From: Methanocaldococcus infernus ME
Lineage (GTDB): Archaea > AGJL01 > Methanococci > Methanococcales > Methanocaldococcaceae
Length of the DNA stretch: 64,000 bases
Direction of reading: 5' to 3'
Assembly: GCF_000092305.1 (NCBI RefSeq)
Contig: NC_014122.1
Location: forward strand, 1 to 64,000
This document shows positions 17,127-26,760 of the stretch, piece by piece. The number at the start of each line of letters is the position of its first letter. The first letter of the stretch is position 1. The position numbers and the translations under genes were made by a program. A model generated the notes under the pieces. The model was not told the DNA's origin. It ran no database searches and saw only the letters and a list, made by a program, of their open reading frames with translations.

Positions 17127-18211
17127 ATATTTATCATCCTGTTTCAATTGTGATCCTTGGACATTTAGCTTTAATCATCTTAGCCCTACCATTTATTTAC
17201 AAACTTGGTTTTATAAATTTGGCTAAGATAATTCTAATTTTATCTCTATTTATTTTCTTCTTCTCTCTTCCTTTTTTATTTAAGGAATACTTTAAATTTA
17301 AAAATAATAGGTTTATTTTACTACTTTCTTATACTTTTTTAGTGGCTTTCTCATTTTATGGAGCTTATAAAGTAACTAACTCTATAGCTTTATCTATAGC
17401 CTATGTTATCTTTATTTTAATTATTTTAGAAATTTTTTGTAAATTTTATAAGAATAAGTACTTTACAGACTTCCTTTTCTCCCTTGGAGTTCTATCTTTC
17501 TTATTAATTATTATAAAGTATGGAGGAATTCCACTATTTGACTATAAAATAAGGATGGCTATCAACTTAGAGCCTTTAAGATTAATAGCTATGGGATCTC
17601 TAATCTATGGAGGAATTGAAAAGAGGAGTTATTTTTTAATTGCTTTCATCTTACTTTCTTTACTTGGCTACAAAGCAGGGATTGTTATGCTCATCTTCTC
17701 CTACTTAGTTTATAAAAGGATAGATATTAAAAAAGCTCTTATAATTTTTTTATCTTTAATCCTTTTTTTGTCAGTTATTAGTCAAGTTATTTTATTAAGC
17801 TCTTCCCAAACTTGGAAATATAAATTCCTTACTCTCTTATCCTATAGAGCTTACTTTGACCTAATGGTGTTCTCAAAGATTATTAATAGTAATCTTATAA
17901 CCTATGGAAGCATTATTTTTATACCAAATGGAGAGGCTAAGGTAGGAGAGTTATTATTTAACTATAGCCATAATTTTACAACCACACTTTTTGGAACTGT
18001 ATATCTGGACTTTAGCTTAATTGGCTTACTCTTCTCCTTATTCCTTGGAATTGTGTCAAAATATTTATATAAAGGAGATTGGAAACTCTATTCTATCTAT
18101 GCCTCTCTACTTTTAGCATACTGTGATATTGGCATTAACTATGGTTTTTTAGTGGTTCTCTTCCTATTGATGTGTGCCAATGCAAAAATAAAAATGAGGG
18201 AGCTTAAATGA
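17087..18211 (+). CDS. Second multi-spanning oligosaccharide polymerase-like membrane protein
   Basis: 374 residues, about eleven hydrophobic segments. Shares with its upstream neighbour the order: IPLFDYKIRMAINLEP (compare IPLFNPEVRRFLNVG), a GYKAG/GYRTS motif, a long loop, and a terminal GTVYLDFSLIGLL segment. The two are therefore diverged tandem paralogues. The annotated ATG lies inside the previous gene; a later start cannot be excluded. Its stop overlaps the next gene by 4 bases. Confidence 0.55.
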   Translation: MHLCNIIKKVKEVNIYHPVSIVILGHLALIILALPFIYKLGFINLAKIILILSLFIFFFSLPFLFKEYFKFKNNRFILLLSYTFLVAFSFYGAYKVTNSIALSIAYVIFILIILEIFCKFYKNKYFTDFLFSLGVLSFLLIIIKYGGIPLFDYKIRMAINLEPLRLIAMGSLIYGGIEKRSYFLIAFILLSLLGYKAGIVMLIFSYLVYKRIDIKKALIIFLSLILFLSVISQVILLSSSQTWKYKFLTLLSYRAYFDLMVFSKIINSNLITYGSIIFIPNGEAKVGELLFNYSHNFTTTLFGTVYLDFSLIGLLFSLFLGIVSKYLYKGDWKLYSIYASLLLAYCDIGINYGFLVVLFLLMCANAKIKMRELK

Positions 18212-18906
18212 AAGCTCTATTTATATATCATGAAGGGAACAAGATTATGGAAAAGTTCTACAACAACTTAATTAATGCTCCAGACTTCTGTAAGATATGT
18301 GAAGATTGTTACAACTGTAGGGGAGATTGGAGTTATAAGAATTATGTTGATAAGATGATTATAAAGAAAGCTGATGAAGAGTTTATAGATGAGCCTGAGG
18401 AATACTTTGAAGATGTGCCTAAGGCAGAGTATTACATAGCTCAGCTACATGAAGATCTTCTTTACCATCTTGCTCATCTCATTGAAGGGAAAGCTTTAAT
18501 TGTTCCTTCAGAGAGCCCTCATGATTTATCCTTAGGGATGAGAAGAGAGTTAGAAAAAATTTGTAAAGAGAGAGGGATTATTTTTAAAAATCCTAAGCCC
18601 TTCTGCTCCTTAGAAGGGTTGGATGAATTCACCAACTTCTTTAAGATTGGAAAGCCAAAGGTTGAAGTAATTGTTGAAAATGATATAATAAGGAATGTTA
18701 AAGTTCTTGTTTCTTCTCCATGTGGGGAAACTTATTATATAGCTAAGAGGCTAAAGGGGAAGAAGTTGGATGAGATGGATAAAGAGATTGCTGATGCTCA
18801 CCATAACTATCCATGCTTAGCTAGTATGGAACTTGATAAAGAGCTTGGAGATACTATTTTACATAAAGCTGGCTATATAGCAAGAGAAGCTTTTAAATTA
18901 GGCTAA
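18208..18906 (+). CDS. DUF166 family cysteine-rich protein
   Basis: 232 residues. N-terminal CKICEDCYNC cluster near residue 28, then a conserved alpha/beta region; LVSSPCGETYYIAKRL and DAHHNYPCLASME near 170-205 contain further conserved Cys and His. This is the pattern I associate with DUF166 of methanogens, sometimes labelled thymidylate-synthase-related; I do not see support for that label. ATG overlaps the previous stop, so it is in the same transcript, but its link to glycan polymerisation is unclear. Convergent overlap of 9 bases with malK-like gene. Confidence 0.65.
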   Translation: MKALFIYHEGNKIMEKFYNNLINAPDFCKICEDCYNCRGDWSYKNYVDKMIIKKADEEFIDEPEEYFEDVPKAEYYIAQLHEDLLYHLAHLIEGKALIVPSESPHDLSLGMRRELEKICKERGIIFKNPKPFCSLEGLDEFTNFFKIGKPKVEVIVENDIIRNVKVLVSSPCGETYYIAKRLKGKKLDEMDKEIADAHHNYPCLASMELDKELGDTILHKAGYIAREAFKLG

Positions 18907-19983
18907 ATATTCTAAGGCTTTTTCTGTCTTTTTATCAAATAAAATTACTCTATCTTCTCTAATAATTACTGTAACCTTCTCTCCAAAATTAAATTTCTCA
19001 TCTTCTGAAGTAAGGACTTTAATAAATGTATCTCCAATAGATATAGTTACTATCTGCTCTTTACCAAGAGGTTCAAAAGAATATATTTCTCCATATATTC
19101 CATTATTAAATGTTCCTTTTATTATATTTGCATCATGAGGTCTGAATCCAAGAATAACCTTGTTTATATTAAGTTTTTTAATAATTCCTTTATAATGTTG
19201 AGGTAACGGAATTTTGTTATCATTTACTATTAAAAAGTCATTTTCAACATTAGCCTCAATGAAATTCATAGGAGGATTTCCAAGAAATTTTCCAACAAAT
19301 TTATATTTAGGTTTATAATAAACTTCATATGGTGATCCTATCTGAAGAATTTTTCCTTTTCTAATAATAGCAATCCTGTCAGCCATTGCTAAAGCTTCAG
19401 CTTGATCATGCGTAACATAAACAGTGGTAATTCCCAATTCTTTTTGTAGTCTTTTTAATTCAGCTCTAACTTCAATTTTAAGTAAAGCATCTAAATTACT
19501 TAATGGTTCATCTAACAATAAAACATTTGGTTCTTTTACTAAAGCTCTTGCTATAGCCACTCTTTGCTGTTGTCCTCCACTTAACTGATGTGGGTATCTA
19601 TTGAGAAGGTGATCAATTTGAAGCATTTTAGCAATTTCCTTTACCTTTTTTTCAATTTCTTGTTTTGGATATTTTCTTAATTCCAAAGGAAATGCTATAT
19701 TATTAAAAACTTTCATGTGAGGATACAATGCCCAATTTTGAAAAACTAACCCTATATTTCTATCTTTTGGAGGCAATTCTGTAACATCTATGTCATCAAA
19801 ATAAATTTTGCCACTTGTTGGTTTATAAATTCCTGCTATTGTATATAATAATGTAGATTTACCACTTCCAGAAGGTCCCAATAATGCCATGAATTCTTTA
19901 TCACGAATCTTTAAATTAATATTATCCAAAGCTGTATATCCACTAAACTTTTTAGTAATATTTTCTAAAACAATTTTAGTCAT
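18898..19983 (-). CDS. Sugar ABC transporter ATP-binding protein (MalK/UgpC type)
   Basis: 361 residues. Walker A GPSGSGKST at 36-44, signature [15 protein letters not shown], Walker B LLLDEPLSNLD, and switch histidine in VTHDQAEA. The C-terminal third has the regulatory TOBE/OB region (ILGFRPHDANI), characteristic of CUT1 carbohydrate transporters. Last gene of a four-gene operon with two permeases and a binding lipoprotein. Distinct in subfamily from PstB at 4010. Confidence 0.92.
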   Translation of the reverse strand: MTKIVLENITKKFSGYTALDNINLKIRDKEFMALLGPSGSGKSTLLYTIAGIYKPTSGKIYFDDIDVTELPPKDRNIGLVFQNWALYPHMKVFNNIAFPLELRKYPKQEIEKKVKEIAKMLQIDHLLNRYPHQLSGGQQQRVAIARALVKEPNVLLLDEPLSNLDALLKIEVRAELKRLQKELGITTVYVTHDQAEALAMADRIAIIRKGKILQIGSPYEVYYKPKYKFVGKFLGNPPMNFIEANVENDFLIVNDNKIPLPQHYKGIIKKLNINKVILGFRPHDANIIKGTFNNGIYGEIYSFEPLGKEQIVTISIGDTFIKVLTSEDEKFNFGEKVTVIIREDRVILFDKKTEKALEYLA

Positions 19984-20002
19984 ATTCTCACCAAAAAATT
20001 AT

Positions 20003-20872
20003 TTACCCTTTAACCCCTCCAGAATAACTTTTTAGTAAAAGTTTTTGGGCAATAATGAAGAATACTATAGTAGGTAGTAAATATAATGTACCAACAGCTG
20101 CTATTAATGGCATTTGGGAAAATTCGACATTTATATTAGATTCAATAAAGGTCGCTAATGTTTGATCAAATAAGAAAGTTCTTACGTAAATAATATCTTC
20201 CCACCCTGCTAAAAATGCAAATAAAGATACAGCAAGTATCCCAGGTTTAACAAGTGGAAGCATAATCTTCCACCAAATTTTAATTCTTGACGCTCCATCA
20301 ATCACTCCTGCCCATTCAAGTTCCCACGGAATATTATCAAAAAACCCTTTCATTATCCAAACTGACATTGGGATTTCAAGAGCAGCTCTTGCTAAAATAA
20401 CGTATATAAAAGAGTATACTCTAATTAAATCATAACTTTTTGGTAAAGTTAAAAAATAAAGCAAATATACCCCAATAATTAATGCAACTCCTGGAAAGGC
20501 ATGTAAAAGTAGTAATAAAATCATTAGTTCTTTCCTACCTTTAAAATCCATTCTTGATAGAGAATATGCAGATAAAGTACTTACAAAAGTCACTACTATA
20601 GAAACTCCTAAGGCAACTATACATGTATTTAAAATAATACTACTTATATCATTTTTAATCCCTCCTAATGTAGATAGATTCCCTTGAAAGATCATTATCC
20701 AGTTTTTTAGAGTAAAAGAAAATGATGTAAAATCCAAATTTGTAATCATATGAGTACTAAAACTTGATAATATAAGTAACAAATAGCCTAATATTATAGG
20801 AAAACTTAATATTAATAATATCAATATAGTAATATATGTATATTTCTTTTTTCCTGTTTCAATATCTCTCAT
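20003..20872 (-). CDS. Sugar ABC transporter permease (MalG type)
   Basis: 289 residues, six transmembrane segments, with the EAA loop EWAGVIDGASRIKIWWKIMLP near 195. This spacing and the C-terminal position in the operon fit a CUT1 MalG-type subunit. It begins immediately after the stop of the MalF-type gene. Confidence 0.9.
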   Translation of the reverse strand: MRDIETGKKKYTYITILILLILSFPIILGYLLLILSSFSTHMITNLDFTSFSFTLKNWIMIFQGNLSTLGGIKNDISSIILNTCIVALGVSIVVTFVSTLSAYSLSRMDFKGRKELMILLLLLHAFPGVALIIGVYLLYFLTLPKSYDLIRVYSFIYVILARAALEIPMSVWIMKGFFDNIPWELEWAGVIDGASRIKIWWKIMLPLVKPGILAVSLFAFLAGWEDIIYVRTFLFDQTLATFIESNINVEFSQMPLIAAVGTLYLLPTIVFFIIAQKLLLKSYSGGVKG

Positions 20873-21814
20873 TTATATCTCTCCTTTTGGCTTTTTCATC
20901 ATTTTATCAAATTTTAAAACCTTTAAAGTTATAATTCCACCAATAATGCCTATTATTGAAAGAACTACCGCAGCAGCAGAAGCTAAACCCTGATCTAACA
21001 CTCCTTTTCCAAATGCTGTATTAAAAACATATAATGCAAGGGTAGTTCCATAGCTATTATCCACTAAATTCCACTCAACAAGTAAGAAGATATGGGAATA
21101 TGTTGTTAGCAAACTTAAAAACTGCCAAGTTAACACATAAAGAAGATGCCATTTTATTAAGGGAATTAATATTTTTCTTGAAATGTCCCAAGTTGAAGCT
21201 CCATCAATTCTTGCAGCAATTATAAGTTCTTTTGGAATTTGATTTAATGCTGAAGTAAAAACTATCATTCCAAAGCTTATTCCAACAAGACCATTTACAA
21301 AGATAATTATAGTCCAAGCTCCCCAGGGAATTATTTGCCCCCAAGGAATAGGATTGGAAATAATTCCTAATTTCATTAAAATTGAATTTAATGTTCCAAT
21401 TTTACTACCATGGAAAAAATAATACCATATTAAACTATAAACTGCAATTGGTGTCATTCTTGGAAGTAACCATAAAAGTCTAAAAAAAGATCCAGATTTT
21501 TCATCTATAAAATATGTAAATAATGATAATAGTAATCCACCAAAGACATTAATAATAAGTGTAATTCCAATAAACACTATTGTAGTTAAAATAATAGCTT
21601 TAAATGTTGGATCATGTTGGAACATGTAAAATAACTTTTCATAATTGAAAAGTCCTACAAAATTATTTAAATATTTTTCAACATTCCAATTTTTCATGTC
21701 TGTAAAACTTATGTATATGGTTATAAGTAAAGGAATAAGATAAAATAACATAATCATTATTATCATAGGAAAAAGAAAAAAGGAAAGAGTTTTTATTTTT
21801 TCTCTACTATTCAT
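20873..21814 (-). CDS. Sugar ABC transporter permease (MalF type)
   Basis: 313 residues with about six transmembrane segments. The EAA loop reads IIAARIDGASTWDISRKILI near 200. It lacks the large extra N-terminal loop of enteric MalF, as in most archaeal and Gram-positive homologues. Abuts the next permease with no gap and follows the binding protein gene by 21 bases. Confidence 0.9.
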   Translation of the reverse strand: MNSREKIKTLSFFLFPMIIMIMLFYLIPLLITIYISFTDMKNWNVEKYLNNFVGLFNYEKLFYMFQHDPTFKAIILTTIVFIGITLIINVFGGLLLSLFTYFIDEKSGSFFRLLWLLPRMTPIAVYSLIWYYFFHGSKIGTLNSILMKLGIISNPIPWGQIIPWGAWTIIIFVNGLVGISFGMIVFTSALNQIPKELIIAARIDGASTWDISRKILIPLIKWHLLYVLTWQFLSLLTTYSHIFLLVEWNLVDNSYGTTLALYVFNTAFGKGVLDQGLASAAAVVLSIIGIIGGIITLKVLKFDKMMKKPKGEI

Positions 21815-21835
21815 ATCCTATTCCCCAAAAACTTG

Positions 21836-23458
21836 TTATTGTGGAAATTTCCAGTTTTTAGGAACTTTTCCTATAATTTCAGTATTTTGTTTTAGATCGG
21901 GATTAGCATTAATTTTTTGTATGATAAATTCTATAGCTTCTTTAGGAGTCATTTCTCCTCTAAGAACCTTATCTACAGCTGTAGTAAATATATCAGCTAA
22001 TGCTGGGTATTCAGGATGTGAAGGAGCGAAATGAGTGTAGTTTAACATATAAGTTAAACTAGCTAAGAATTTAGCATTAATTGGATTGACTGTTCTTTTA
22101 ACTATGTCTTTTATGGAATTTTTGACCTCTGGACTAAAATTAATGTCTAAATTTTTAACTTTATTTATCCAGTTATCATTCTCTAATAATTTTGCAGCTT
22201 TTTCTCTAATTGGTAAATGAGCACTAATTATACAATGGATAGCGTTTATATCAGGATCATTTGCCTTTAAGACCATTAAGAAAGCTAACTTTTGATAAAC
22301 ATCTTTTAGTTCATTATACTTACTATTTTCCTCACCAACTTTAGAATTTATCATCCAAACAAATGGTTGGCTAAGTGTTACAGGTTTACACCCTCTTTCT
22401 CCTGCTGGGAAGAGGGAATAGCTAAACATATTTCTCAATTCTTCAGCGGTAAATGGCTTGCCAACATAATTTTTAGTTTGCCATTCTGCCCAATTCCAAG
22501 AACCTCCTATCCAGAATAATGTCTCCCCTTTAAGTACTGTTGGATGGATTTGCTTTCTCCAATCCCATACCATCATATCTTTAGGAATTAACCTATCTCT
22601 AGCAAACTTCCATTCTACATATAACCATTTGTAAACCGCTGGAACATCTAAAACCAATTTATTATTTTTCTTGTCATAGAGGGTACCATTAAAAGCATAA
22701 ATAAATTGTATTAAATCTGGATGAGCTGAACCTTTTCTATGTAAAATACCCCATTTAACTAAGCCCATATTTTTAGCTTTTTTAGCATAGTTATAGATAT
22801 CACTCCAAGTAATTTTACCTTCTTCAACTTCTTTTGGGAAGTTTTTAATATCAATACCTATTTTCTCTGCAACTTTTTTATTAATATATAATGGCCTAAC
22901 TTCTGTATCTTGTGGCAGTGCATAAAATTCTCCATTGTATTTACAAACTTTTAAAAGAACTGGATAATAATCACTTAAATCATGTTCATATTTTTTAACA
23001 TATTCATTTATATTTAAAATATAACCTTCTTTAGCTAAAATAGGAACGTAAACATAACTATTTACAAAAAAGTCTCCTGCCATACCTAATGGCTGTTTAC
23101 TCAAATAATCCTTATAAAGATTTTGGAATGAAGAAACATAATAAGTGTCTACCTTAATTTTAACATCTATCCCGTTATCTTCCCAAATTTTATTTATTCT
23201 ATTTGCAGCCTCTACAATACCATAAACTCTCATAACACTATTTGGATCCCCTGCTCCCCAAACTGAAAACTTTACAACTTTAATTCCATTATTTTCTAAG
23301 GTTTTTCCAATATTAATAACATCTTTTTTAAAATTTCCAGTCAATTCAACATTCTTCATGCTGCTTTTGCTGGTAGTTTCATTATTAACACAACCACTAA
23401 TGATACTACAAATAATCATTCCAATCATTAAGATTACAAATATTTTTACATGTCTCAT
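21836..23458 (-). CDS. Sugar ABC transporter substrate-binding lipoprotein
   Basis: 540 residues. Signal peptide (residues 1-22) ends in a lipobox-like IISGC, with C23 the likely lipid anchor, followed by a Thr/Ser/Lys linker. The mature part has the extracellular solute-binding family 1 pattern: EFYALPQDTEVRPLYINKKV near 195 and LFWIGGSWNWAEW near 330. First gene of the operon. Aromatic residues are plentiful, as in oligosaccharide binders. The true substrate is unknown; it need not be a sugar. Confidence 0.88.
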   Translation of the reverse strand: MRHVKIFVILMIGMIICSIISGCVNNETTSKSSMKNVELTGNFKKDVINIGKTLENNGIKVVKFSVWGAGDPNSVMRVYGIVEAANRINKIWEDNGIDVKIKVDTYYVSSFQNLYKDYLSKQPLGMAGDFFVNSYVYVPILAKEGYILNINEYVKKYEHDLSDYYPVLLKVCKYNGEFYALPQDTEVRPLYINKKVAEKIGIDIKNFPKEVEEGKITWSDIYNYAKKAKNMGLVKWGILHRKGSAHPDLIQFIYAFNGTLYDKKNNKLVLDVPAVYKWLYVEWKFARDRLIPKDMMVWDWRKQIHPTVLKGETLFWIGGSWNWAEWQTKNYVGKPFTAEELRNMFSYSLFPAGERGCKPVTLSQPFVWMINSKVGEENSKYNELKDVYQKLAFLMVLKANDPDINAIHCIISAHLPIREKAAKLLENDNWINKVKNLDINFSPEVKNSIKDIVKRTVNPINAKFLASLTYMLNYTHFAPSHPEYPALADIFTTAVDKVLRGEMTPKEAIEFIIQKINANPDLKQNTEIIGKVPKNWKFPQ

Positions 23459-23483
23459 TACTAATCCACCTTAATATAATTAT

Positions 23484-23532
23484 AAATAAAGTGGTCAATA
23501 AATGTATTTGTGTTCACAATATATATACTTTA
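23484..23532 (-). promoter_or_regulatory. Putative promoter and operator of the sugar ABC operon
   Basis: On the minus strand GTATATATATTG (near 23518-23530) can serve as a TATA box. Just downstream lies an imperfect inverted repeat with arms GTGGTCA and TGTTCAC (read on the plus strand at about 23491-23517), placed where a repressor would block initiation. Sugar transporter operons in related archaea are often controlled by TrmB-type repressors; assignment here is speculative. Confidence 0.3.
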
Positions 23533-23601
23533 TTTTACTTAAAGATTATAAACCAGAAAAGAAATATCTTTAAATTTAGCTTATTATAAAATAGGGAAAC
23601 T

Positions 23602-24594
23602 ATGAGGATTAGAGATTTTATAAAAACAAGTGAAGGTTTGTACTTTGCTGTTAACTCCTATGTCCATCCAGAGGATAGAGTTTTTGCCTTTTTAAGATAT
23701 GTGCCTTATGAGCTTGGGAAACACTACAGTGATGAGGTTAGAGAGATAGATGGAGAGAAGTATGTTAAGCTATCAGATAGTAAAATAGCCTATAAATTCT
23801 TAGAGGAGAACTTTAAAGATTATTTATTCTATGATAACTATCTAAATGTTTTAATGCATGCTGTACCTAAAGAAAAGATTGAAAAAGTTTATTATCCAAA
23901 GAGGAGGTTAGAGGAAATTATAGAAGAGCCAAAAAATAGGTTGGAGGAGAAGATTAGAAAGTTAGCTCTAATCTTTGAAGATTATGGAATTCCAATGAGT
24001 CAGATGGGAGTGACTGGATCAACATTAATAAGGCTAAATAATGAAAATTCTGATATAGACTTTATCATTTATGGTAGCAAGTGGCACAGGTTGGGAAGAG
24101 AATACTTAAAGATGGCTGTTGAAGAAGGGAAGTTAGAAAGCCTAAATTTAGAGTTTTGGGAAAAAGCTTATAAAAAGAGGATAAAAGATAATACTCTAAG
24201 CTTTGAAGACTTTCTCTTTCATGAAAAAAGGAAGTGGAATAGGGGAGTTATAGATAATACTATGTTTGACCTCCTCTTTGTTAGAGAGTGGGATGAAATT
24301 AATGAAAATTATGGGGAGAAAAGATTTAAGCCTTTAGGTTATGTGAAGATAAGAGCAAGAGTTTTAGATGACAGCTTTATCTTTGACAATCCAGCTTTAT
24401 ATATAGTTGAGCATGAAGAAGTAAGAGAAGTAGTTTCCTTCACCCATACTTATGCTGGTCAGTGCTTTAAAGGGGAAGAGATGGAGGTTAGGGGAAAGTT
24501 AGAGGAAGTGATAACTAAGGAAGGAAGCTATAAGAGGGTTGTAGTTGGAACAACAAGAGAGGCTTACAATGAATATATAAAGCTGATAAGATGA
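23602..24594 (+). CDS. Nucleotidyltransferase-domain protein
   Basis: 330 residues. The polymerase-beta-type motif GVTGSTLIRLNNENSDIDF near residue 137 has the GS and DxD elements for nucleotide and metal binding. The N-terminal 90 residues and the C-terminal 80 residues (HTYAGQCFKGEEMEVRGKL) are conserved in methanogens as a unit without a known function. ATGA overlap with mevalonate kinase suggests co-expression. Confidence 0.7.
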   Translation: MRIRDFIKTSEGLYFAVNSYVHPEDRVFAFLRYVPYELGKHYSDEVREIDGEKYVKLSDSKIAYKFLEENFKDYLFYDNYLNVLMHAVPKEKIEKVYYPKRRLEEIIEEPKNRLEEKIRKLALIFEDYGIPMSQMGVTGSTLIRLNNENSDIDFIIYGSKWHRLGREYLKMAVEEGKLESLNLEFWEKAYKKRIKDNTLSFEDFLFHEKRKWNRGVIDNTMFDLLFVREWDEINENYGEKRFKPLGYVKIRARVLDDSFIFDNPALYIVEHEEVREVVSFTHTYAGQCFKGEEMEVRGKLEEVITKEGSYKRVVVGTTREAYNEYIKLIR

Positions 24595-25454
24595 AGGCTA
24601 AGGGAAAGGTTATTTTCTTTGGAGAGCATGCTGTAGTCTATGGCTATACAGCTCTCTCTTTACCAATAAATTTATCCACCAATGTAAATATTAAAAAAAA
24701 TGATAATTTAGTTATTGAGCTAAAGAATCTTAATAAAAAGTTAGGTTTTGAAGAGGCTAAGAAAGATAAGGACTTTAGATATGTTATTAAAGCTATAGAG
24801 CTTTTAAAGGTTAAAGAGCCTTTCTTTTTATCTGTAAGTTCAGAGCTTCCAGTGAGTTGTGGGCTTGGAAGCTCTGCCTCTGTGGTTGTAGCCACTATAA
24901 GGGCTTTATCAAAATTTTTTAACCTTAACTTACCTAAGAAAGAGATAGCCAAGCTTTCCCATAGGGTTGAGAGAGAAGTTCAAGGAAAAGCAAGTATCAC
25001 TGACACTTACACAATCTCCTATGAGAGGGCATTAAAAATAAGAAATAATGAATTTAGTTTCATTGATGAATTTGAAAAAACTGTTAGAGAGGAAAAGTTG
25101 TATATAGCTTATGTTGAAGAGAGGGAAATGAAGACAGCTGATCTTATTAAAGTGGTTTCTGAAAAAGAGGAGAAGGAGGAGATTTTTAAGGAGATTGAGG
25201 AAATAACAAGGGAAGCCTTAAGCTCAGATGTGGAGAGAATTAAAGAGCTTATGTTAGAGAATCATAAGCTATTAGATAAATTAGGAGTCTCTACAAAAGG
25301 GTTAAATAGAGTTGTTAGATTAGCTAAAAAATTTGGTTGTGGGGCTAAGCTAACAGGGGCTGGGGGAGGAGGATGTGTAATTATCTTAGGGGATTTAAAT
25401 GAAGAAGAAAAAGAGTTAATAGAAAAGATTGTTAAAAGCCTCTACCTTGCATAA
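24591..25454 (+). CDS. mvk: Mevalonate kinase
   Basis: GHMP kinase that phosphorylates mevalonate for isoprenoid (archaeal lipid) synthesis. Motifs: GKVIFFGEHAVVYG at 5-18, the ATP loop LPVSCGLGSSASV near 86, and KLTGAGGGGCVI near 253. 287 residues, close to the M. jannaschii enzyme but slightly shorter. Start ATG overlaps the upstream stop. Functionally linked with the thiolase and HMG-CoA synthase genes at 53-56 kb. Confidence 0.95.
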   Translation: MKAKGKVIFFGEHAVVYGYTALSLPINLSTNVNIKKNDNLVIELKNLNKKLGFEEAKKDKDFRYVIKAIELLKVKEPFFLSVSSELPVSCGLGSSASVVVATIRALSKFFNLNLPKKEIAKLSHRVEREVQGKASITDTYTISYERALKIRNNEFSFIDEFEKTVREEKLYIAYVEEREMKTADLIKVVSEKEEKEEIFKEIEEITREALSSDVERIKELMLENHKLLDKLGVSTKGLNRVVRLAKKFGCGAKLTGAGGGGCVIILGDLNEEEKELIEKIVKSLYLA

Positions 25455-25457
25455 AAA

Positions 25458-25535
25458 TGGAGCCTCGGGCGGGGTTTGAACCCGCGACCTCCTGCTTACC
25501 AAGCAGGCGCTCTGACCAGGCTGAGCTACCGAGGC
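25458..25535 (-). tRNA. tRNA-Thr (GGU anticodon)
   Basis: The minus strand folds as a full cloverleaf: acceptor GCCTCGG with CCGAGGC, D arm with AGCTCAGCCTGGTCAGAGC, anticodon stem CTGCT with AGCAG and loop TTGGTAA (anticodon GGT, positions 25498-25500), T arm GCGGGTTCAAACCCCGC. Discriminator T and an encoded CCA (25458-25460) are present. No intron. A TATA-like TTTATATACTA lies about 25-35 bases upstream on the minus strand. Confidence 0.97.
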
Positions 25536-25683
25536 ACGAAAAATAAATTTAAAAAGGTAGTATATAAATTTTACTACAAATCAAAGAATTTATAGAATTT
25601 AATAAATCAGAGTTTCTAAGATAGGATGGCCTAAAGTAATATGAAAAGAGCAAATAAAATTATTAAATTAACTGAGACAGTGT

Positions 25684-26760
25684 GATTACGATATTCCTTT
25701 CTTTATTAGTTCTTTACTACACTCTTTAATTACTTCATAAAACGATAGTCCATATTTCTGGCTTAAATATTCTATGCAGTTTGATACCATTACCATAAAT
25801 CTAACGAATTCAATGTTACTCTTTTTAGACGTTAGATAGTTTCCTTCAATTTCTAAAATCGATTTGTCCCTTCTATGTTTTTCTTCTATCTTTGATCTCT
25901 TCATATACTCGTTTATTATGTTCTCTGCCTTACTTTTTATAGTTTGTAGAGACTAAATACATTAGTTTTCGCTTACGAAGTAAGTGAGCAACGAAATGCG
26001 AAGCATTTCGTCTAATTTCTGATTTTCCATTAACACTGCAACGATTTTAACTTTACCAACATCGGGAATATTCACGATTTTAGTAGATAATCTAAACTTT
26101 ATTCCATTAATAGTCCTTAATTTAAGCTTTTCTTTCTCGAAATCTTTCCTAAACAATTCTTCTATCTTAACCTTCTTACCGAAATACTCAACTATGATGT
26201 TTTTCTTAAGTTTACCAATATATTACATTACCTAATTCTTTAGATTTCTTCATAATTTTCTTTGTCGTTACAAAAGTGTCTCCTACAACCGTCCTGATAT
26301 TTATGTGAGATAGAAATCTAATAATTTCTATGAATATATCTGTAGATTTTTTACTAAGTGGTTTTATTGTGGTGTAAATTGTATATATCCCTTTTTTTTT
26401 TCGTGATAAATACAGTAGTTTATTTGTTCTTGATATGGTTTACTATGTCTTTCGATGTAGTTGTGTCTAATACTGCATCCATAAACTTTTTCACTCCATC
26501 CTCTTAGTAGTGTTGAATCGATTATTGTAGTGTATTTAAATCTATTGTCATCCAAAATACCGGGAAGGTTAGATAGTTGAGTATATAAATAAAACTCGTC
26601 TTCAGATAGTTTTTGTAGGTTTTTAACGATAGTTGTTCTGTGAATTCCCGAGATATGCTCTGAAAATGCTTTGGTAGTTTTTATCGGCGTTAGTATTCTA
26701 ACCTGTGCGAACTTGGATAACTCTTCTGAACAGTTAAATCCTAACCTATTTATAGAATTA
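25684..26760 (-). pseudogene. Interrupted DDE transposase (IS4 superfamily, YREK motif)
   Basis: Reading pieces from 5' to 3': an open frame without ATG from about 26760 (HTH-like SEHISGIHRTTIVKNLQKL), IIDSTLLRGW with the first Asp, stop near 26364; then VVGDTFVTTKK with the second Asp; then a 64-codon piece (25962-26156); then a 72-codon piece (25686-25904). The last begins with YMKRSKIEEKHRRDK, an exact Y-x2-R-x3-E-x6-K signature with the third acidic residue. Frameshifts and stops separate the pieces, so it is non-functional. Confidence 0.75.
25965..26020. repeat. Tandem small palindromes interrupting the transposase
   Basis: Two adjacent hairpins: CGAAATGC-GAA-GCATTTCG (stem 8) near 25992-26010 and CTTAC-GAA-GTAAG near 25972-25986. 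They fall between transposase segments ending KLD and resuming YLVSTNY, and add codons with a stop. The same palindromes occur in the inverted copy near 29250-29295. They look like a small hairpin insertion that disabled the gene before the copy was duplicated. Confidence 0.5.
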
